From: Ignavibacteriales bacterium
GTDB taxonomy: Bacteria > Bacteroidota > Ignavibacteria > Ignavibacteriales > Ignavibacteriaceae
DNA length: 12,429 nt
Reading direction: 5' to 3'
Assembly: GCA_027349615.1 (NCBI GenBank)
Contig: DAIEML010000045.1
Span: 1-12,429, forward strand
In this document: in pieces, positions 6,693-12,429 of the stretch
Layout of the letters: each line of letters starts with the position of its first letter
Numbering within the stretch: position 1 is the first letter of the stretch
Program-made: the position numbers and the translations under genes
The notes under the pieces: model-generated
Databases searched by the model: none
What the model saw: only the letters and a program-made list of their open reading frames with translations
Told to the model about the DNA's origin: nothing

Positions 6693-8603
6693 ATGGGAAT
6701 ATTAGATTCAAAAGTGCCGGCAGGCCCAATCGAAAGTAAGTGGACTAATCACAAATTTAATTTAAAGTTGGTTAATCCTGCAAATAAAAGAAAGTATGAA
6801 ATAATTGTTGTCGGGACTGGCTTAGCTGGCGCTTCAGCAGCAGCTACTCTCGGCGAGCTTGGCTACAAGGTAAAAGCTTTTTCATTTCATGATAGCCCTC
6901 GTCGTGCACATAGTATTGCAGCTCAAGGCGGAATTAACGCCGCAAAAAATTATCAGAATGACGGCGATTCTATTTTTAGATTATTTTACGATACAATAAA
7001 AGGCGGTGACTTTCGTTCGCGCGAAGCTAATGTTTACCGTCTTGCCGAAGTAAGCGGAAATATTATTGATCAATGCGTAGCTCAAGGTGTCCCGTTCGCA
7101 AGAGAATACGGCGGCTTGCTTGACAACCGTTCATTCGGTGGTGCTCAAGTTTCGAGAACATTTTATGCAAGAGGACAAACAGGGCAGCAGCTTTTGCTCG
7201 GCGCTTATAGCGCTTTGAGCCGTCAAATCGGCAAAGGTGCTGTCGAGATGTTTAATCGAAGAGAAATGTTGGATCTTGTAGTTGTAGACGGGCACGCAAG
7301 AGGAATTGTTGTAAGAAATTTAATTACCGGTGAAATTGAAAAATATTCTGCAAACGCAGTTGTTCTTGCTACCGGCGGTTATGCAAATGTATTTTATCTA
7401 TCTACCAATGCGATGAACAGCAACGCAACAGCAATTTGGCGGGCTCATAAAAAAGGTGCATTCTTTGCGAATCCATGTTATACTCAAATACATCCGACTT
7501 GTTTGCCTCTTCATGGTGAGAGCCAATCAAAACTTACTTTGATGAGCGAAAGCTTGAGGAATGATGGAAGAGTTTGGGTGCCGAAAAAGAAAGGCGATCA
7601 TCGCCCTGCAAATCAAATTCCTGAAGATGAAAGAGATTATTATCTGGAAAGAAAATATCCATCGTACGGAAATTTATCACCACGCGATATATCATCACGA
7701 AGTGCAAAAGAAGTTTGCGACGAAGGAAGAGGCGTGAACGGCGGTGAAGCAGTTTATCTTGATTTTGCTGATGCTATAAAAAGACTTGGTAAAAAATCAA
7801 TCGAAGAAAAATATGGCAACTTATTCGATATGTATGCAAATATTACCGGAGAAAATCCGTACGAAGTTCCGATGAAAATTTATCCGGCGCCTCATTACGT
7901 AATGGGCGGCTTATGGGTTGATTACAATTTAATGAGTACAATTCCAGGATTGTTTGTTTTAGGTGAAGCGAACTTCTCTGATCACGGCGCAAACAGACTT
8001 GGTGCAAGCGCTTTAATGCAAGGTTTAGCTGATGGTTATTTTGTTATTCCTTATACAATCGGTGATTACTTAGCCACAACAAAATTTTCTCCGGTTGCTA
8101 TTACTCATGATGAGTTTAAAAAATCTGAAGAAGGAATTAAAGAACAAGTTAAAAAACTTCTTTCAATTAAAGGCAAAATGACTGTTGACGAAATTCATAA
8201 AAAGCTTGGCAGGTTGATGTGGAACAAAGTTGGGATGGCAAGGAATGAAAAAGGATTGAAAGAAGCGATTGGCGAAATAAAAGAATTACGTGAAGAATTT
8301 TGGAAAAATGTTAACGTAGTTGGTAAAGAAAACGATCTGAACCAAACGTTAGAAAGAGCGGGACGAGTTGCGGATTATCTTGAACTAAGTGAATTGCTCG
8401 CAATTGATGCATTAAATAGAAATGAATCATGCGGCGCACATTTTAGAGAAGAATATCAAACTGAAGAAGGCGAAGCTAAGCGCGATGATGAAAACTACCG
8501 TTACGTTGCAGCATGGCAATTCGAAAATATAGGCAAGTGGAATCTTCACAAAGAACAACTTGAATTTGAGTTTTTACATTTAGCTCAGAGGAGTTACAAA
8601 TAA
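6693..8603 (+). CDS. sdhA: succinate dehydrogenase/fumarate reductase flavoprotein subunit
   Basis: A 636-residue catalytic subunit that interconverts succinate and fumarate with covalently bound FAD. The dinucleotide-binding motif GTGLAG is at 41-46. H73 in [11 protein letters not shown] (70-80) is the expected FAD attachment histidine. Active-site residues are recognisable as H267 (QIHPTC), R331 (SPRDISSR), H401 (PAPHYVMGG) and R435 ([11 protein letters not shown]). The N-terminal extension of about 34 residues before the FAD fold and the overall length fit the three-subunit Bacteroidota/Epsilonproteobacteria type. GGGAGG (6681-6686), inside the end of sdhC, is 6 bases before the ATG. The stop codon TAA shares its last base with the sdhB ATG, indicating translational coupling. 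Confidence 0.96.
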   Translation: MGILDSKVPAGPIESKWTNHKFNLKLVNPANKRKYEIIVVGTGLAGASAAATLGELGYKVKAFSFHDSPRRAHSIAAQGGINAAKNYQNDGDSIFRLFYDTIKGGDFRSREANVYRLAEVSGNIIDQCVAQGVPFAREYGGLLDNRSFGGAQVSRTFYARGQTGQQLLLGAYSALSRQIGKGAVEMFNRREMLDLVVVDGHARGIVVRNLITGEIEKYSANAVVLATGGYANVFYLSTNAMNSNATAIWRAHKKGAFFANPCYTQIHPTCLPLHGESQSKLTLMSESLRNDGRVWVPKKKGDHRPANQIPEDERDYYLERKYPSYGNLSPRDISSRSAKEVCDEGRGVNGGEAVYLDFADAIKRLGKKSIEEKYGNLFDMYANITGENPYEVPMKIYPAPHYVMGGLWVDYNLMSTIPGLFVLGEANFSDHGANRLGASALMQGLADGYFVIPYTIGDYLATTKFSPVAITHDEFKKSEEGIKEQVKKLLSIKGKMTVDEIHKKLGRLMWNKVGMARNEKGLKEAIGEIKELREEFWKNVNVVGKENDLNQTLERAGRVADYLELSELLAIDALNRNESCGAHFREEYQTEEGEAKRDDENYRYVAAWQFENIGKWNLHKEQLEFEFLHLAQRSYK

Positions 8604-9370
8604 TGAATAACAATTTGAATTTGAAATTAAAAATCTGGCGTCAATCGGGTCCTAAATCAGTCGGCGCTTTTGTTGATTATAAAGTATCAGTATCTCCAGA
8701 AGCATCTTTTCTTGAAATGCTTGATGAATTAAACAATGAGTTAGAAAAAAATAATCAAGAACCGGTTGTATTTGAGAGCGATTGCCGCGAAGGAATTTGC
8801 GGGACATGCGGAATGGTAATAAACGGTGAACCTCATGGGCCGCTAAGAAAAATTGCAACTTGCCAGCTTCACATGAGAAATTTTAATGACGGACAGACAA
8901 TCTGGGTTGAGCCATTCCGTGCAAAATCTTTTCCAGTAATTAAAGATCTTGCAGTTGATCGTTCAGCTTTTGATAAAATAATTCAAGCTGGCGGATATGT
9001 TTCTGTAAATACCGGCAACGCTCCGGACGCAAATTCGCTTCCTATTTCCAAAGATATTGCCAGCGAAGCATTCGACTCCGCAGCGTGCATTGGATGCGGC
9101 GCTTGCGTTGCTGCTTGTAAAAACGGTTCGGCAATGTTATTTGTAAGTGCAAAAGTAACTCAATTAGCACTGCTTCCTCAAGGCCAGCCGGAAAGACAGC
9201 TGAGAGCAGAAGCAATGGTTGCAAAAATGGATGAGCTTGGTTTTGGAAGCTGCTCAAATACTTATGCCTGCGAAGCTGAATGTCCCAAAGGCATTTCCGT
9301 AAGAAATATTGCAAAACTTAATCACGAATATTTTTCAGCCAAGTGTAAATCAACAAATGTTGAAGCATAG
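8603..9370 (+). CDS. sdhB: succinate dehydrogenase/fumarate reductase iron-sulfur subunit
   Basis: A 255-residue electron-transfer subunit linking the flavoprotein to the haem membrane anchor. The N-terminal ferredoxin domain has the [2Fe-2S] cysteines C61, C66, C69 (CREGICGTCG) and C87. The C-terminal domain carries CIGCGACVAACK (162-173) and CSNTYACEAECPKG (217-230). By family rules C162, C165, C168 and C227 hold the [4Fe-4S] cluster, and C172, C217 and C223 the [3Fe-4S] cluster. All eleven ligands are present, so all three clusters should form. The ATG overlaps the sdhA stop codon by one base, with GAGGAG at 8588-8593. It is the last gene before the terminator at 9400. Confidence 0.96.
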   Translation: MNNNLNLKLKIWRQSGPKSVGAFVDYKVSVSPEASFLEMLDELNNELEKNNQEPVVFESDCREGICGTCGMVINGEPHGPLRKIATCQLHMRNFNDGQTIWVEPFRAKSFPVIKDLAVDRSAFDKIIQAGGYVSVNTGNAPDANSLPISKDIASEAFDSAACIGCGACVAACKNGSAMLFVSAKVTQLALLPQGQPERQLRAEAMVAKMDELGFGSCSNTYACEAECPKGISVRNIAKLNHEYFSAKCKSTNVEA

Positions 9371-9399
9371 CTTATAAGTTCATAAAAGACAATTTTAAG

Positions 9400-9449
9400 T
9401 CCCGATTAATTACTGTTATATGACAAGGCAAGTTAATCGGGATTTTTTT
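9400..9449 (+). terminator. intrinsic terminator of the sdhCAB operon
   Basis: A 10-bp perfect stem TCCCGATTAA / TTAATCGGGA (9400-9409 and 9433-9442), with a 23-base loop, is followed directly by seven T, then A and more T. It starts 29 bases after the sdhB stop codon. The large loop is unusual but the stem and U-tract are strong. Confidence 0.85.
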
Positions 9450-9483
9450 ATTTTTATACCCAACACTTCAATCATTAGGTATT

Positions 9484-12098
<2,615 letters not shown>

Positions 12099-12145
12099 GT
12101 AAATTAGATGAATAACAAAGTGCTGCTTTCGCTTTGGTTTATAAA

Positions 12146-12178
12146 TTTGGGAATATTAAACAAAAATTCCTATATTTG
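12146..12178 (+). promoter_or_regulatory. Bacteroidota-type promoter of the tRNA-Met/secG unit
   Basis: TTTG at 12146-12149 and TATATTTG at 12171-12178, separated by 21 bases, match the TTTG ... TAnnTTTG pattern of the Bacteroidota primary sigma factor. Transcription would start near 12184, about 14 bases before the mature tRNA 5' end. It is the best promoter match in the window and supports the taxonomic placement. Confidence 0.6.
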
Positions 12179-12197
12179 TCAGCTAAAATTTAGATTG

Positions 12198-12271
12198 GGC
12201 GGGGTAGCTCAGTAGGTCAGAGCAGTGGAATCATAATCCACGTGTCGGGGGTTCGAATCCCTCCCCCGCTA
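12198..12271 (+). tRNA. tRNA-Met (anticodon CAT), elongator type
   Basis: A full cloverleaf folds by eye. The acceptor stem is GGCGGGG / CCCCGCT with a G-U first pair, the D stem is GCTC / GAGC, and the anticodon stem is GTGGA / TCCAC around loop ATCATAA (anticodon CAT at 12232-12234). The variable loop has 5 bases, and the T stem GGGGG / CCCTC encloses TTCGAAT. The discriminator is A, and CCA is not encoded (CAT follows). The anticodon stem lacks the three G-C pairs of initiator tRNA and the first acceptor pair is not a mismatch, so it is not the initiator. The anticodon alone cannot exclude tRNA-Ile2 with lysidine, but the overall sequence fits elongator Met better. Confidence 0.95.
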
Positions 12272-12291
12272 CATCTAATTTGGAGTAAAAT

Positions 12292-12429
12292 ATGTACACA
12301 CTTTTAATTTCTGTTTCTGTAATTCTGGCAATTTTATTAATTATTGTTGTATTGCTGCAATCAAGTAAGGGTGGCGGTTTAGCCGGATCTTTCGGTGGTT
12401 CAGGTCAATTTGGAACTGTTTTCGGAACA
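12292..12429 (+). CDS. secG: protein translocase subunit SecG (5' part; runs off the window)
   Basis: The first 46 codons of SecG, the small non-essential subunit of the SecYEG export channel. A first membrane helix (LLISVSVILAILLIIVVLLQ, residues 4-23) is followed by the family motif QSSKGGGLAGSFGGSGQFGTVFG, the loop preceding the second helix. GGAG (12282-12285) is 6 bases before the ATG. The gene starts 20 bases after the tRNA-Met, with no terminator between, so the two probably share a primary transcript. The second helix and C-terminus lie beyond the window. Confidence 0.93.
   Translation, partial: MYTLLISVSVILAILLIIVVLLQSSKGGGLAGSFGGSGQFGTVFGT

Noticed and set aside
12115..12140. Possible terminator hairpin after obgE (CAAAG...CTTTG)
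   Set aside because: Five paired bases with a bulge beyond and no clear U-tract.
12109..12216. 35-codon open frame starting MNNKVLLSLWFINLG after obgE
   Set aside because: It runs through the promoter and into the tRNA-Met gene and has no ribosome binding site.

Overview
The window looks like chromosomal DNA from an AT-rich member of the Bacteroidota/Chlorobiota/Ignavibacteriota group; an Ignavibacteria-like bacterium is my best guess. The evidence is the C-A-B order of the succinate dehydrogenase/fumarate reductase genes with a single five-helix cytochrome b, an Obg GTPase with SKTD in place of NKxD, and a TTTG...TATATTTG element of Bacteroidota type in front of a tRNA gene. The assignment is inference, because no rRNA is present.

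Layout. Bases 1-555 hold at most the tail of an incomplete gene, a non-coding AT-rich stretch and a strong terminator. The minus strand from about 3510 down to 494 is a vitamin B12 uptake operon: a promoter region, a clear cobalamin riboswitch (3247-3420) with its loop-loop partner hairpin, a TonB-dependent BtuB-type receptor (1176-3119), a small integral membrane protein resembling an ECF-transporter S component (556-1086), and the terminator. The stretch between the aptamer and the btuB start codon contains complementary segments that could fold over the ribosome binding site, so control is probably at translation.

Two plus-strand genes follow that are probably transcribed singly: a 171-residue miniature protein-kinase-like protein with an unusual catalytic loop (3620-4135), and a POT/PTR-family proton-coupled peptide transporter (4263-5765). 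A tight operon, sdhC-sdhA-sdhB (6033-9370), encodes a complete three-subunit succinate:quinone oxidoreductase and ends at a strong intrinsic terminator. A 532-residue acidic protein of unknown function (9484-11082) sits 14 bases before obgE (11097-12098), the ribosome-assembly GTPase. The window closes with an elongator-type tRNA-Met(CAT) behind a Bacteroidota-like promoter and the 5' part of secG.

Most of the window is core metabolism and housekeeping. The parts worth a second look are the B12 riboswitch expression platform (a possible H-type pseudoknot over the Shine-Dalgarno sequence), the pairing of btuB with an S-component-like protein with no BtuCDF in view, the mini-kinase, and the acidic partner of obgE.
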